Shown here: piece after piece, positions 34,174 to 42,492 of the stretch
Layout of the letters: each line of letters opens with the position of its first letter
Position numbering within the stretch: the first letter of the stretch is position 1
Assembly: GCA_035281645.1 (NCBI GenBank)
Contig: DATEDN010000017.1
Location: 1-64,000, forward strand
Length of the DNA stretch: 64,000 bases
Source: JACCTH01 sp035281645
Lineage (GTDB): Bacteria > Actinomycetota > Acidimicrobiia > Spongiisociales > ZC4RG35
Direction: 5' to 3'
Translations under genes and position numbers: made by a program
Notes under the pieces: model-generated
The model's input: only the letters and a program-made list of their open reading frames with translations
Database searches by the model: none
Told to the model about the DNA's origin: nothing

Positions 34174-34199
34174 TACCCGCGTGCGCTGGAGGCGAAACC
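34174..34199 (-). promoter_or_regulatory. SigF/SigB-type promoter of the small membrane protein gene
   Basis: On the minus strand GGTTT (34199-34195) and GGGTA (34178-34174) lie 16 bases apart, an exact match to the mycobacterial SigF form. Predicted start is near 34167, a few bases before the ATG at 34163. Confidence 0.65.
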
Positions 34200-34248
34200 G
34201 TGCCTCGACTTCGAGCCAGTTCCGCTGCGCCGGTAGGCTCCAGCGGTC

Positions 34249-35142
34249 ATGAGTGCGCCCGCCGTCGCTTCTTCGCTTGGCGTCGGCTGGACCGAACGGC
34301 TCGGGGCTTTTGTAGCTCTGACCAAGCCGCGGATCATCGAACTCCTCCTGATCACCACCGTTCCGGCGATGGTCCTCGCTGCTCGGGGATGGCCGGGAAC
34401 CTGGCTGGTGGTCGCCACCCTGATAGGTGGCACGCTGTCAGCCGGCGGGGCCAACGCCTTGAATTGCTACCTCGACCGCGACATCGACGAAGTCATGCGC
34501 CGGACTTCTCGCCGCCCCCTTCCGCGTCACCAGCTAGAACCGACATCGGCACTGGTCTTTGGCATTGCCCTCGGAGTGTCGGGCTTTGTGTGGTTGAGCG
34601 TGTTCACGAACCTGCTGGCCGCCACGCTTGCCACTTTCGCCCTCCTTTTCTACGTGTTCGTCTACACCCGCTGGCTCAAGCGCAGCTCTAGTCAGAACAT
34701 CGTGATCGGGGGAGCGGCCGGAGCTGTGCCGGCTTTGGTCGGATGGGCGGCCGTTACAGGCGGCCTGGAGCTACCGGCATGGATTCTCTTCGCGGTGGTG
34801 TTCTATTGGACTCCGCCTCATTTTTGGGCCCTCGCTCTGCGGTACCGGACCGAATACGAAGCTGCCTCGGTGCCCATGCTGCCGGTGACGAGCGGGATCG
34901 CCTCGACGACCCGGCAGATGATGCTCTACGCCGGTCTCACCGCCATCACGTCAGTGTTGCTGGTCCCAACCGCAGGACTGGGATGGATCTATTTGCTTTC
35001 GGCGATCGGACTCGGAGTTCGGTTTCTGTGGCACACCTGGCAGGTACATCTCCATCCGGAGAGAGCGATGGTTCTCTTCTCGCAATCGACTCGCTATTTG
35101 ACCTTCCTTTTCGTAGCGGTGCTGCTCGATGTTCTTCTCTGA
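34249..35142 (+). CDS. ctaB: Protoheme IX farnesyltransferase (heme O synthase)
   Basis: This 297-residue UbiA-type prenyltransferase has about nine membrane helices. The Asp-rich motif is NCYLDRDIDEVMRRTSRRPL, and the second conserved loop reads YRTEYEAASVPMLP. It farnesylates heme b to heme O, precursor of the heme A used by the oxidase encoded 5 kb away. ctaA is not in the window. Its 3' end overlaps lgt by 14 bases. Confidence 0.93.
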   Translation: MSAPAVASSLGVGWTERLGAFVALTKPRIIELLLITTVPAMVLAARGWPGTWLVVATLIGGTLSAGGANALNCYLDRDIDEVMRRTSRRPLPRHQLEPTSALVFGIALGVSGFVWLSVFTNLLAATLATFALLFYVFVYTRWLKRSSSQNIVIGGAAGAVPALVGWAAVTGGLELPAWILFAVVFYWTPPHFWALALRYRTEYEAASVPMLPVTSGIASTTRQMMLYAGLTAITSVLLVPTAGLGWIYLLSAIGLGVRFLWHTWQVHLHPERAMVLFSQSTRYLTFLFVAVLLDVLL

Positions 35143-36037
35143 ACTCCTCGCCTTCATCTCCTACCCACCCATACCGATCTGGGAGGTCGGTCCATTGCGG
35201 TTCTCCCTGCATGGCCTTTTCGCAGCTCTTGGCTTTGTGGCCGGAGCCTGGATCGCCACCAGGGAAATGCGCAAGCGTGGCTTCGATTCCGCCGCCTACC
35301 AATCCTGTCTCACTTGGGGCCTGATTGGGTCCTTGATCGGGGCCCGCTACGGGACTGCTCCTGCAGCTCTGCTGGCAGGGGTCCCTCCGCTCGAGGCACT
35401 CAACCCGATCAGCGGCAACTTCTCCATTCTCGGCGGCTTCGCCGGTGGGATCATCGCCGGCGTCTGGCGGATGCGGGCTTTGCGGATGCCGGTGTGGGCC
35501 ACGCTCGATATGTCGGCGTTCGGTCTTGCCCTGGGCACAGTGGTGGGGAGAATCGGCGACCTCGCCATCGTCGAACATCTGGGTCGCCCCACCAATGCCG
35601 CCTGGGGTTACGCCATCAAACCGGGATATGACGTCGCCCCCCAGCACGATGCCCTCGAGTGTGCTTCAGCCGCCGACGGAATCTGCGGGGTTTACCACCA
35701 CGTGGCCGCTTACGACCTGATCGGGGCGGCGATTCTCCTCGGGGTGCTTTTTCTGGTCTACCGCAATTGGAAGCTGCGTTACGGGCAGCTTTTCTGGATC
35801 TGGGCCGCCTGGTATGGAATCCAGCGCTTCGTGCTCGACGCCCTCCGAGTGGGAAGCGGCGATGCCCAGGTGGGCTCATTGACTTGGAACCAGCTGAGCG
35901 GTTTTCTGTTGGGGGCAGGTGCTATCGCCATTCTCTTTTGGTTCGACAAGCGCCAAAAGCCCGTAAGCGCCGAAGAAGATCAACGGTTGATTCGGCAGAC
36001 TGCGCCGACGAAGCCGCTAGCCTCCCGTCCGGAATGA
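35129..36037 (+). CDS. lgt: Prolipoprotein diacylglyceryl transferase
   Basis: Lgt attaches diacylglycerol to the lipobox cysteine of prolipoproteins, of which this window encodes several. The 302-residue protein has seven helices, with signature GRIGDLAIVEHLGRPTN (the family usually has GNF...N...GR) and an early Arg/His segment RFSLHGLFAALGF. The start overlaps ctaB. The stop TGA is overlapped by the ATG of the aromatic leader peptide. Confidence 0.92.
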   Translation: MFFSELLAFISYPPIPIWEVGPLRFSLHGLFAALGFVAGAWIATREMRKRGFDSAAYQSCLTWGLIGSLIGARYGTAPAALLAGVPPLEALNPISGNFSILGGFAGGIIAGVWRMRALRMPVWATLDMSAFGLALGTVVGRIGDLAIVEHLGRPTNAAWGYAIKPGYDVAPQHDALECASAADGICGVYHHVAAYDLIGAAILLGVLFLVYRNWKLRYGQLFWIWAAWYGIQRFVLDALRVGSGDAQVGSLTWNQLSGFLLGAGAIAILFWFDKRQKPVSAEEDQRLIRQTAPTKPLASRPE

Positions 36038-36090
36038 CAATCCGCTTTGCGTACTACTTCTTTACCGGCCTTCGGCCCGGGAGAGAGTGA
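36034..36090 (+). CDS. Aromatic leader peptide of a transcription attenuator
   Basis: The 18-residue frame MTIRFAYYFFTGLRPGRE holds Phe, Tyr, Tyr, Phe, Phe within six codons (36046-36063), far above chance. Its ATG overlaps the lgt stop. It is followed by an intrinsic terminator and then the DAHP synthase-chorismate mutase gene, which feeds Phe and Tyr synthesis. Corynebacterium aroR upstream of aroF is a known attenuator of the same logic. No ribosome binding site stands out beyond GGA just upstream (36031-36033), so initiation may depend on lgt translation. Confidence 0.75.
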   Translation: MTIRFAYYFFTGLRPGRE

Positions 36091-36144
36091 CGCGCTAAAA
36101 GCTCAGCCACCAACCCGGAGCCGGAGGCTCCGGGTTTCTTGTTT
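36074..36144 (+). promoter_or_regulatory. Ribosome-mediated attenuator: antiterminator arm and intrinsic terminator
   Basis: The terminator is CCCGGAGCC (36114-36122), loop GGA, GGCTCCGGG (36126-36134), then TTTCTTGTTT, the best intrinsic terminator in the window. GGCCCGGG (36074-36081) can pair instead with 36114-36122 through a small internal loop and would block the terminator stem. A ribosome reaching the leader stop at 36088 would cover this arm and allow termination. One stalled at the Tyr codons would leave it free. Confidence 0.72.
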
Positions 36145-36177
36145 CACCCGGGTCCCGAGGCTTCATAGGAGCCAACC

Positions 36178-37212
36178 ATGGAACGTAAAGCCACGAGCGA
36201 GGGTCAGAAGACGGTCGTCGAGATAGGTCGTACTCGTTTTGGTCGCGATCCGCTTCCAGTCATCGCCGGTCCGTGCGCAATCGAGTCGGAGGCCCAGGTC
36301 AACAAGGTGGCCGAGACCGTGGCGGAGGCGGGCGGGGCAATCCTGCGAGGCGGGGCATACAAGACGAGCAGCACTCCCTATGGGTTCAAAGGGCTGGGCC
36401 GGGAAGGGGTGAAGCTTCTAGCCGCAGCCGGCGCCCAGTCCGGACTGCCCGTTGTCACCCAAGTCCTGGAGGCAGCCGACGCCATCGATGCCGCCGAACA
36501 GGTGGACGCGGTCGAGGTCGGATCGGGAAGCATGCAGGATTTCGAGTTGCTGCGGGTGCTGGGCAAGTTGGGAAAGCCGGTCATGCTGAGACGGGGCGCG
36601 TCGGCCACGCTTGATGAATGGCTCTGGGCGGCGGAGTACATCCTTGCCGAAGGGAACGAGAAAGTGATTCTCGTCGAGCGGGGGGTGCGAACCTTCGGTG
36701 GGACAACGGCTGACATGCTCGATATCACCGCCGTCCCCCAGCTGAAAGAGATGACGCACCTGCCCGTCGTCGTTGACCCATCGCATGCGGCCGGAGTGGT
36801 GGCGCGGGTACAACCGCTGGCGTTGGCCGCGCAAGGAGTGGGAGCCGACGGGGTCATTGTCGAAGTTCATCCTGACCCGGGAGCGGCCCGCACCACTGGT
36901 CCCCAACTCGATCTCGACGCCTTTGTCGGCCTGATGGTCGCCCTTGGTATCCATCGACTGCGATCCACCATCGACCAGATCGATCGCCAGATCGTGCGAC
37001 TGCTCTCTCGTCGACAGGATTTGGCGATGGAGATCGGACGAACCAAAGCCGCCCAGGGCCTTCCGATCTACATCCCCGATCGCGAGGCTGAACTCCTCAC
37101 GATCATCGAGGAAGAGGCATCGCGGGCGGGTCTTGACCCCGGCCACGTGCGCTCCCTCTTCCAACTGGTCCTGTCGGAGTCCCGCCGCCTCCAGCAGTTG
37201 ATGCGCTCCTAG
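36178..37212 (+). CDS. aroG: DAHP synthase with C-terminal chorismate mutase domain
   Basis: The 344-residue bifunctional enzyme joins the first shikimate step to the first committed step of Phe/Tyr synthesis. The N-terminal DAHP synthase (about 20-255, type I beta) has VIAGPCAIESE, GGAYKTSSTPYGFKG and a late VDPSHAAG. The C-terminal AroQ-type chorismate mutase (about 258-344) has LRSTIDQIDRQIVRLLSRRQ. Bacillus carries the mutase at the N-terminus; the C-terminal order is known from some Bacteroidota. The mutase domain can serve as allosteric sensor for prephenate. Expression is probably attenuated by the leader upstream. Confidence 0.93.
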   Translation: MERKATSEGQKTVVEIGRTRFGRDPLPVIAGPCAIESEAQVNKVAETVAEAGGAILRGGAYKTSSTPYGFKGLGREGVKLLAAAGAQSGLPVVTQVLEAADAIDAAEQVDAVEVGSGSMQDFELLRVLGKLGKPVMLRRGASATLDEWLWAAEYILAEGNEKVILVERGVRTFGGTTADMLDITAVPQLKEMTHLPVVVDPSHAAGVVARVQPLALAAQGVGADGVIVEVHPDPGAARTTGPQLDLDAFVGLMVALGIHRLRSTIDQIDRQIVRLLSRRQDLAMEIGRTKAAQGLPIYIPDREAELLTIIEEEASRAGLDPGHVRSLFQLVLSESRRLQQLMRS

Positions 37213-37219
37213 ACGAGAC

Positions 37220-38710
37220 CTAGCGGGCGGTCACGACCACGGTGTGCCAACCTTCGGCTCCGTTTGGAGGCGGAGGGACCGGGTCTTCGGTTTGGGTGAA
37301 TCCACTGCGATCCGTGGCGCGAACCCGGATGCGATGGCTGCCGGGGGAAAAATCCTGTTGGAGCCGCCACTGGACCCAGGCGTCCTCGGAGAGCGATTGG
37401 CTCAGTTCGGCCTCGGTCCACGCGCCGTTGTCGACTTGAACCTCGACCTTTTCGATCCCGATGTTGGGTGCCCAGGCGACACCGGCCATCGTCACCGGGC
37501 CGGCGGCAACACTGCGGGACGGGACGTCGATGCGCGACTGGGTCTTGATCGGAGCCTCCTTCGACCAGCCTCGCGGTACCCAGTAGGCGTCGAATGACTC
37601 CCAGGTGGTGAGCTCGATCTCTGAGAGCCATTTGGTGGCGGAGACGTATCCATAGAGTCCCGAGACGACGAGTCGGACCGGGAAACCATGTTCGAGCGGA
37701 AGCGCCTCACCGTTCATTGCCACCGCCACGAGGGCCTCCCGCCCGTCGTACACCGCGGCCAGAGGAAACCCGACGGTGAAGCGGTCGACCGACCTGCCCA
37801 CGAGTTGGGATGCATCGGGGCGAGGTCGAGCGCGATCGACGACCTGTCGGAGCGGGACCCCGAGCCAGCGAGCATTCCCCACCAGATTGCCTCCAACCTC
37901 GTTGGAGACACATGACAGCGTCACATAGCGCTCGACCATCTCCATCGCCATCAACTCTTCGAAGCTGAGTTCGTAGGGGCTATCGACCAGTCCCGTCACC
38001 GATAACTTCCAGGTGTCGACCGCCACGCGGGGCACGACGATGGCGGTGTCGATTCGATAAAAGTCCCGGTTGGGAACGACTATCGGGGTGAGACCCTCGA
38101 CATCGAAAGAGGTGCCTGCCGCCAAGGGCGCAGCCTCGACCTCGTCAATGTCGATGGTTTCCCGGCCGCTGGCCGCCGCCCGACTTACGGAGGCGATGAC
38201 CCTGCCGGCGCCAGTGAGAAGGAGTCCGACACCGGTGATGGCGGTGGCCTTGAGGAGATCACGTCGCCCGGGACTTGTCAGGGGCACCGGGCGTATGAGC
38301 CAGGTGAAGGTCGAAATGCCGCCCACAATCGCGACCAAGGCGAGGAGCCAGGGGACGGTTTGGCCGGCCGAGGCGGACCGGGTGGTGGCCCAGGCGGCTC
38401 CGATTCCAAAGGCGGCGATGGCGATGATGATCGGCTGCGGGCGACGTCGGGAGAGCCAACCGAAGAGAGCCCCCAGCCCCAGCCCCACCACCCCAATCCC
38501 GACCAGCAGGGCGGGCTTGTCGCCGGTGCCAAACACCGAGATCGCCCAGTCTTTGATCGGGGTGGGAACGGTCTCGACCACCCGGTCGGCGATTCCTTGC
38601 ACGAGGGAAGGTGCCCCCAGGAGGGCCGCTAGCAGCTCGGAGAGACCGAAGGCCATACCCACCGCGGCCGTCCCCGCCAGGGCTGCGCGGGCGTGTGCGG
38701 GGTTGCTCAT
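37220..38710 (-). CDS. Membrane-anchored molybdopterin-dependent oxidoreductase (sulfite oxidase family)
   Basis: The 496-residue protein has about four N-terminal membrane helices, then a twin-arginine-like segment (SPGRRDLLKATAITGVGLLL) leading into a fifth helix. The Moco domain (about 200-385) has its molybdenum-ligand Cys in YVTLSCVSNEVGG. A C-terminal dimerisation domain follows (VAAGPVTMAGVAWAPNIGIEKVEVQ). The internal twin arginine suggests that Sec inserts the first helices and Tat exports the folded cofactor domain, as for actinobacterial Rieske proteins. Substrate is unknown. I start at ATG 38710; an in-frame start nine codons earlier (38737) is less likely. Confidence 0.88.
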   Translation of the reverse strand: MSNPAHARAALAGTAAVGMAFGLSELLAALLGAPSLVQGIADRVVETVPTPIKDWAISVFGTGDKPALLVGIGVVGLGLGALFGWLSRRRPQPIIIAIAAFGIGAAWATTRSASAGQTVPWLLALVAIVGGISTFTWLIRPVPLTSPGRRDLLKATAITGVGLLLTGAGRVIASVSRAAASGRETIDIDEVEAAPLAAGTSFDVEGLTPIVVPNRDFYRIDTAIVVPRVAVDTWKLSVTGLVDSPYELSFEELMAMEMVERYVTLSCVSNEVGGNLVGNARWLGVPLRQVVDRARPRPDASQLVGRSVDRFTVGFPLAAVYDGREALVAVAMNGEALPLEHGFPVRLVVSGLYGYVSATKWLSEIELTTWESFDAYWVPRGWSKEAPIKTQSRIDVPSRSVAAGPVTMAGVAWAPNIGIEKVEVQVDNGAWTEAELSQSLSEDAWVQWRLQQDFSPGSHRIRVRATDRSGFTQTEDPVPPPPNGAEGWHTVVVTAR

Positions 38711-38754
38711 AGTTGGTAAAACTGTCCTGGGACGCATTTTGGTCCCGATTCGAC

Positions 38755-39369
38755 ATGGATTACGTAAAAATCCTCGACGACGGGTTCGTTCGTTGCGCCT
38801 GGGGAACCGGACTCCCCGAATACATCTCGTATCACGATTCCGAATGGGGCCGGCCCTCGATCGACCGGGCCCGACTTTTCGAGAAGCTCTGCCTGGAGGG
38901 ATTCCAGAGCGGACTCTCCTGGCTGACGATCCTCCGCAAGAGGGGCGGATTTCGAGAGGCGTTCGCCGATTTCGTACCCGAGACCGTGGCGGGCTACGAG
39001 CAGGAGGATGTCGCTCGGTTGCTGGAGAATCCCGGCATCATCCGCCATCAAGGAAAAATTCGCTCGACCATCAACAACGCCCGCCAGTTGCTCGCCTTGG
39101 AGGAGAAGGAGGGCGACTTCGGCCGGTGGATTTGGAAAAACTGGGCGGATCCAAGCAACCAGGCCCCAGTGACCATCCCCGCCACTACCGAGCAGTCGAC
39201 TGCCCTCGCCCGCGCTCTCAAGAAGTCGGGGTTCACGTTTATCGGGCCGACCACCGTCTATGCCTTCATGCAATCGATGGGTCTCGTCAACGATCACTAC
39301 ACCGACTGTTACGTCCGCGCCGATTGCCAGCGGGAGCGGATGGATCTAATCGGCAGCATCCGGGGCTGA
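38755..39369 (+). CDS. tag: DNA-3-methyladenine glycosylase I
   Basis: Tag removes 3-methyladenine from alkylated DNA. The 204-residue protein starts with RCAWGTGLPEYISYHDSEWG, whose Cys and the later HYTDCYVRADC supply the zinc snap, with LEGFQSGLSWLTILRKR and FTFIGPTTVYAFMQSMGLVNDH as further family blocks. An open frame upstream to 38713 is in phase, but the family begins near MDYVKILDDG, so ATG 38755 is used. It diverges from the molybdopterin oxidoreductase gene. Confidence 0.93.
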   Translation: MDYVKILDDGFVRCAWGTGLPEYISYHDSEWGRPSIDRARLFEKLCLEGFQSGLSWLTILRKRGGFREAFADFVPETVAGYEQEDVARLLENPGIIRHQGKIRSTINNARQLLALEEKEGDFGRWIWKNWADPSNQAPVTIPATTEQSTALARALKKSGFTFIGPTTVYAFMQSMGLVNDHYTDCYVRADCQRERMDLIGSIRG

Positions 39370-39385
39370 CAGCTAGAAATTCGCC

Positions 39386-40525
39386 ATGCAGCTGATCCCG
39401 CGGCCCGCCCTCAGCCTGGGCATCGAGGAGGAGTACCTCCTGGTGGATCGCGAGACGCGCAATCTCGTCAGCGATCCCAATGCCGAGATGTGGGCGAGCG
39501 CGGTGGCGACGCTGGGGGAGAAAGCAATGCCCGAGTTTTTGCGCGCTCAACTCGAAGTGGCCACCGGCATTCACTCGACCGTGGCCTCTGCCGGCGAGGA
39601 ACTGACCGAGATGCGGAGTCGCCTGAGCGAGTCTTTGACCGAGCATGGAGCGGCGGTGATGGCCGCCTCCACTCATCCGTTCGCTCTCTGGTGGGAGCAA
39701 CAGCCCACTGACAAGGACCGCTACAAGGTGATGGCTGAGGATCTGGGCATGGTGGCTCGGCGAATGGTGATCTGCGGAATGCACGTCCATGCCGGGATCG
39801 AGGATCCTGACCTCCGGATCGACCTCATGAACCAGGTTCGCTATTTCCTGCCCCACCTTTTGGCTATCTCAACTTCCTCTCCCTTCTGGGGCTCGCGCAA
39901 CACCGGGCTCAAGAGCTATCGCATTTCCACGTTCCGCACCATGCCGCGCACCGGACTTCCCGAGGAGTTCTCGAGCTGGAGCGAATACCAACGCCACGTC
40001 GATGTGCTGGTGCGGGCACGGATCATCGATGACTCCACCAAGATCTGGTGGGACATTCGCCCATCGGCGCGGTTTCCGACCCTGGAGATGCGAATCACCG
40101 ACGTGTGCACGCGGGTGGAGGATGCGTTGACGGTGGCGGCTTGCTACCTCTCGTTGCTGCACATGCTCTACCGCCTCCGGGCCTCTAACCAGCGGTGGCG
40201 GCAGTACGCCCCGATGTTGATCTCGGAGAACATCTGGCGAGCACAGCGTTACGGCGTCGAGGGAACGCTCATGGACTTCGGCAAGGGCGTTCTGGTCCCC
40301 TTCTCCGAATTGGTCGAAGAATTGATCGAAGTAGTGGCACCCGACGCCGAGGAACTCGGGTGCTGGCCCGAAGTAGAAAGGGCGCGGACCATCGTCGCCG
40401 AGGGCACGTCGGCCGAGCGCCAGATTGCCAAGTACCAGGAGTCGCTGGAGGCGGGGGCGTCGACGGACGAGGCGCTGAAGGCGGTGGTCGACCACCTTAT
40501 CGAAGACACGGCTCCCAAGCTCTAG
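39386..40525 (+). CDS. Carboxylate-amine ligase, GCS2 (YbdK) family
   Basis: This 379-residue ATP-dependent ligase has SLGIEEEYLLVDRETRNL at the start, CGMHVHAGIEDP in the core, then RTMPRTGLPE and WWDIRPSARFPTLEMRITD. The family makes gamma-glutamyl amides, with weak glutamate-cysteine ligase activity in E. coli YbdK; in actinobacteria related enzymes (EgtA, MshC-linked) differ. No thiol pathway gene is adjacent, so the physiological product is open. It follows tag by 16 bp and overlaps the convergent LLM gene by four bases. Confidence 0.88.
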   Translation: MQLIPRPALSLGIEEEYLLVDRETRNLVSDPNAEMWASAVATLGEKAMPEFLRAQLEVATGIHSTVASAGEELTEMRSRLSESLTEHGAAVMAASTHPFALWWEQQPTDKDRYKVMAEDLGMVARRMVICGMHVHAGIEDPDLRIDLMNQVRYFLPHLLAISTSSPFWGSRNTGLKSYRISTFRTMPRTGLPEEFSSWSEYQRHVDVLVRARIIDDSTKIWWDIRPSARFPTLEMRITDVCTRVEDALTVAACYLSLLHMLYRLRASNQRWRQYAPMLISENIWRAQRYGVEGTLMDFGKGVLVPFSELVEELIEVVAPDAEELGCWPEVERARTIVAEGTSAERQIAKYQESLEAGASTDEALKAVVDHLIEDTAPKL

Positions 40526-41295
40526 GAGCGATCGTCTCGCCAGGCGAGCCACTCGGGGATCGGCGCCAAGTCGTAATCGGGGCCGCTGACCCCGAGCGTG
40601 AATTCGGTGATCCCTGCCTCCGCGTAGGCATCAGCCCGGTCGACCCTTCCGATGCCGATCCCAATCGATCGCTGGATGTCCTTTGGATCGCGGCCGACCT
40701 CGGCGCACCACTTATCCAAGACCGCCGACTTGCGGACAAAGGTGGCGAGGTCGCCGAAGCTGTGCCAGACGTCAGCGTGCTCGGCCACCATCCGCAAGGT
40801 TTTCCTCTCGCCGCCGCCGCCGATCAGGATCGGCAGCCGGCGGGTTGGTGCTGGGTTGAGCTTCTCCCAACGTGACCGAATCCGTGGCAACGCCTGACGG
40901 AGCTCTGCCAGCCGGTATCCCGGAGTTCCGAACTCGTATCCGTACTCGGCGTAGTCCCGGCGGAACCAGCCGGCTCCGATTCCGAAGATGAGACGGCCGG
41001 AAGAAATGTGATCGATGGTCCGCGCCATGTCGGCCAAGAGCTCGGGGTTGCGATAGCTATTGCAGGTAACGAGCGCTCCGATCTCGATCCGCTCGGTCTG
41101 CTCAGCCCAGGCGCCCAGCATCGACCAGCATTCGAAATGGAGCCCGTCGGGGTCTCCAGAGAGTGGGAAGAAGTGGTCCCAGTTGTAGACGATGTCTACG
41201 CCCAGTTCCTCAGCTCTGGCAACCGTCCGGCGGATGGCTCGATACTCACCGTGTTGGGGCTGGATCTGGAGGGCGATGCGAATGGAATTGGCCAT
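40522..41295 (-). CDS. Luciferase-like (LLM) oxidoreductase, probably F420-dependent
   Basis: This 257-residue TIM-barrel protein has the LLM landmarks VYNWDHFFPLSGDPDG, IEIGALVTCNSYRNPELLADMA, LIFGIGAGWFRRDYAEYGY and PILIGGGGERKTLRMVAEHADVW. The bulk of actinobacterial members of this type use coenzyme F420 instead of FMN, which is the basis for the cofactor call. Substrate unknown. It stands alone between a convergent ligase gene and an unknown gene in the same direction. Confidence 0.86.
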   Translation of the reverse strand: MANSIRIALQIQPQHGEYRAIRRTVARAEELGVDIVYNWDHFFPLSGDPDGLHFECWSMLGAWAEQTERIEIGALVTCNSYRNPELLADMARTIDHISSGRLIFGIGAGWFRRDYAEYGYEFGTPGYRLAELRQALPRIRSRWEKLNPAPTRRLPILIGGGGERKTLRMVAEHADVWHSFGDLATFVRKSAVLDKWCAEVGRDPKDIQRSIGIGIGRVDRADAYAEAGITEFTLGVSGPDYDLAPIPEWLAWRDDRS

Positions 41296-41311
41296 GGCAA
41301 GACGTTAAGGG

Positions 41312-42274
41312 TTAGTGGGCATCGCGGGCACCGATCGCCCACGAAAGACCTTCCTCGGGATCATGAGCGGTGAGATGGAGAGACCATCCCAGTTCCGGGG
41401 CGAGATCACTCCAGACGAACCACTGCAGTCGGGTGGCGGCGTCTTCCATCTCTCCGATCGTGGCCGGCCATTCCCACCCCGCCAGGGCGGCGAGAGCGAA
41501 CCAGCTGGCGAAGCGACCAAACGCAGCACCCCGCCGCCTTCCCATCGCTCCTCCGGAGGCTGCCGCCCAGGCCATCTGCCCCAAGGCGACGGCGGTTGCA
41601 ATCGGTGCGATTTCGGCTCTTGGGACCGAAAGCGCCCGCAGAGCCTCGGCCGGCGTGCCTTCGACACAAACGGCCTGCCCTCGCCCATTCGATTCTTCCA
41701 ACCACGGGAGCACTAGGGCCAGCAGAGCCTCGTTCGATGCGAGGTCGTCCACCATGTGGGACTCCGCGGGCAACTCGACCGGCGCCAGGCGGGGACGGGG
41801 TGGAGGATCCGATTCCACCCGGTCCTTGTGGTAGGTGGGCAGGGCGTAAGCCGGCTCCCAAGCCAGAAGCTCTAGCGGCAGCTCGGTGGGGGGCAGACCC
41901 ATCCCTGCCAGCCGCTCGCCGGCGGCGGCCCGTTCGGATGCCACCGACGCCAGGTTGGTTCGAAGATGCGGAGCCAGCTCAGCAAAGGTATGGCGATTGG
42001 CTGCGACCTCGGTCAAAGGCCCGAGCGCGAATCGGGCCGGGCCTTCCTCGACGGCGGCGGCTGCCACTTCCGCCGGTCCCTCCAGTGCCATGCGATAACG
42101 GATGTGCTGGTCCACGCCCCAAAGCTGACGTCCACGAGCCACCGCCTCCTGTAGAAGCAGCCGTAATTTGTCGAGCTCCCCCCACTCGTCGGCGGCACAA
42201 CTGTCATCGACGATCCGGAGCAGATCGTCGGTGTCAGAGCTTTCGATGGCCTCCCGGGTCCGGCGCTCGTTCAT
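41312..42274 (-). CDS. Protein of unknown function, 320 residues
   Basis: The ATG at 42274 overlaps the DUF2905 stop as ATGA; an open extension upstream is out-of-frame DUF2905 sequence. The protein is largely helical and Ala/Glu/Leu-rich (LDKLRLLLQEAVARGRQLWG, MAWAAASGGAMGRRRGAAFG), without membrane span or recognised catalytic motif. An alternating Trp-rich C-terminus (WFVWSDLAPELGWSLHL) is distinctive. I cannot assign a family. Likely cytosolic. Confidence 0.75.
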   Translation of the reverse strand: MNERRTREAIESSDTDDLLRIVDDSCAADEWGELDKLRLLLQEAVARGRQLWGVDQHIRYRMALEGPAEVAAAAVEEGPARFALGPLTEVAANRHTFAELAPHLRTNLASVASERAAAGERLAGMGLPPTELPLELLAWEPAYALPTYHKDRVESDPPPRPRLAPVELPAESHMVDDLASNEALLALVLPWLEESNGRGQAVCVEGTPAEALRALSVPRAEIAPIATAVALGQMAWAAASGGAMGRRRGAAFGRFASWFALAALAGWEWPATIGEMEDAATRLQWFVWSDLAPELGWSLHLTAHDPEEGLSWAIGARDAH

Positions 42275-42489
42275 CCTCGGTCGCGGAAGATGCGGATGAG
42301 GACGTTGACCACCACCGTGAGGACGATGCTGATCAAGATCGAGGACGTCACGGGAAAGAAGAAGCCTCCCCGTGGGCTGCGAATGTCGCCCGGAAGGCGG
42401 CCGAACCACGAAAGCCAGCCCCGGTTTTGGGCCAGACCGACCAGGATGAGAACTACTCCAAGGCCGATCCAAATATGGCCCGCCTTCAT
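42271..42489 (-). CDS. DUF2905 family membrane protein
   Basis: This 72-residue protein has two helices (IWIGLGVVLILVGLAQNRG, SSILISIVLTVVVNVLIRI) separated by FGRLPGDIRSPRGGFFFP, the family signature. Function is unknown across the family. It is coupled to the gene downstream by ATGA and lies 3 bp after the gene upstream. Confidence 0.9.
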   Translation of the reverse strand: MKAGHIWIGLGVVLILVGLAQNRGWLSWFGRLPGDIRSPRGGFFFPVTSSILISIVLTVVVNVLIRIFRDRG

Positions 42490-42492
42490 GAG

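Noticed and set aside
38070..39395. Open plus-strand frame of 441 codons
   Set aside because: Antisense of the molybdopterin oxidoreductase, then out of frame in tag.
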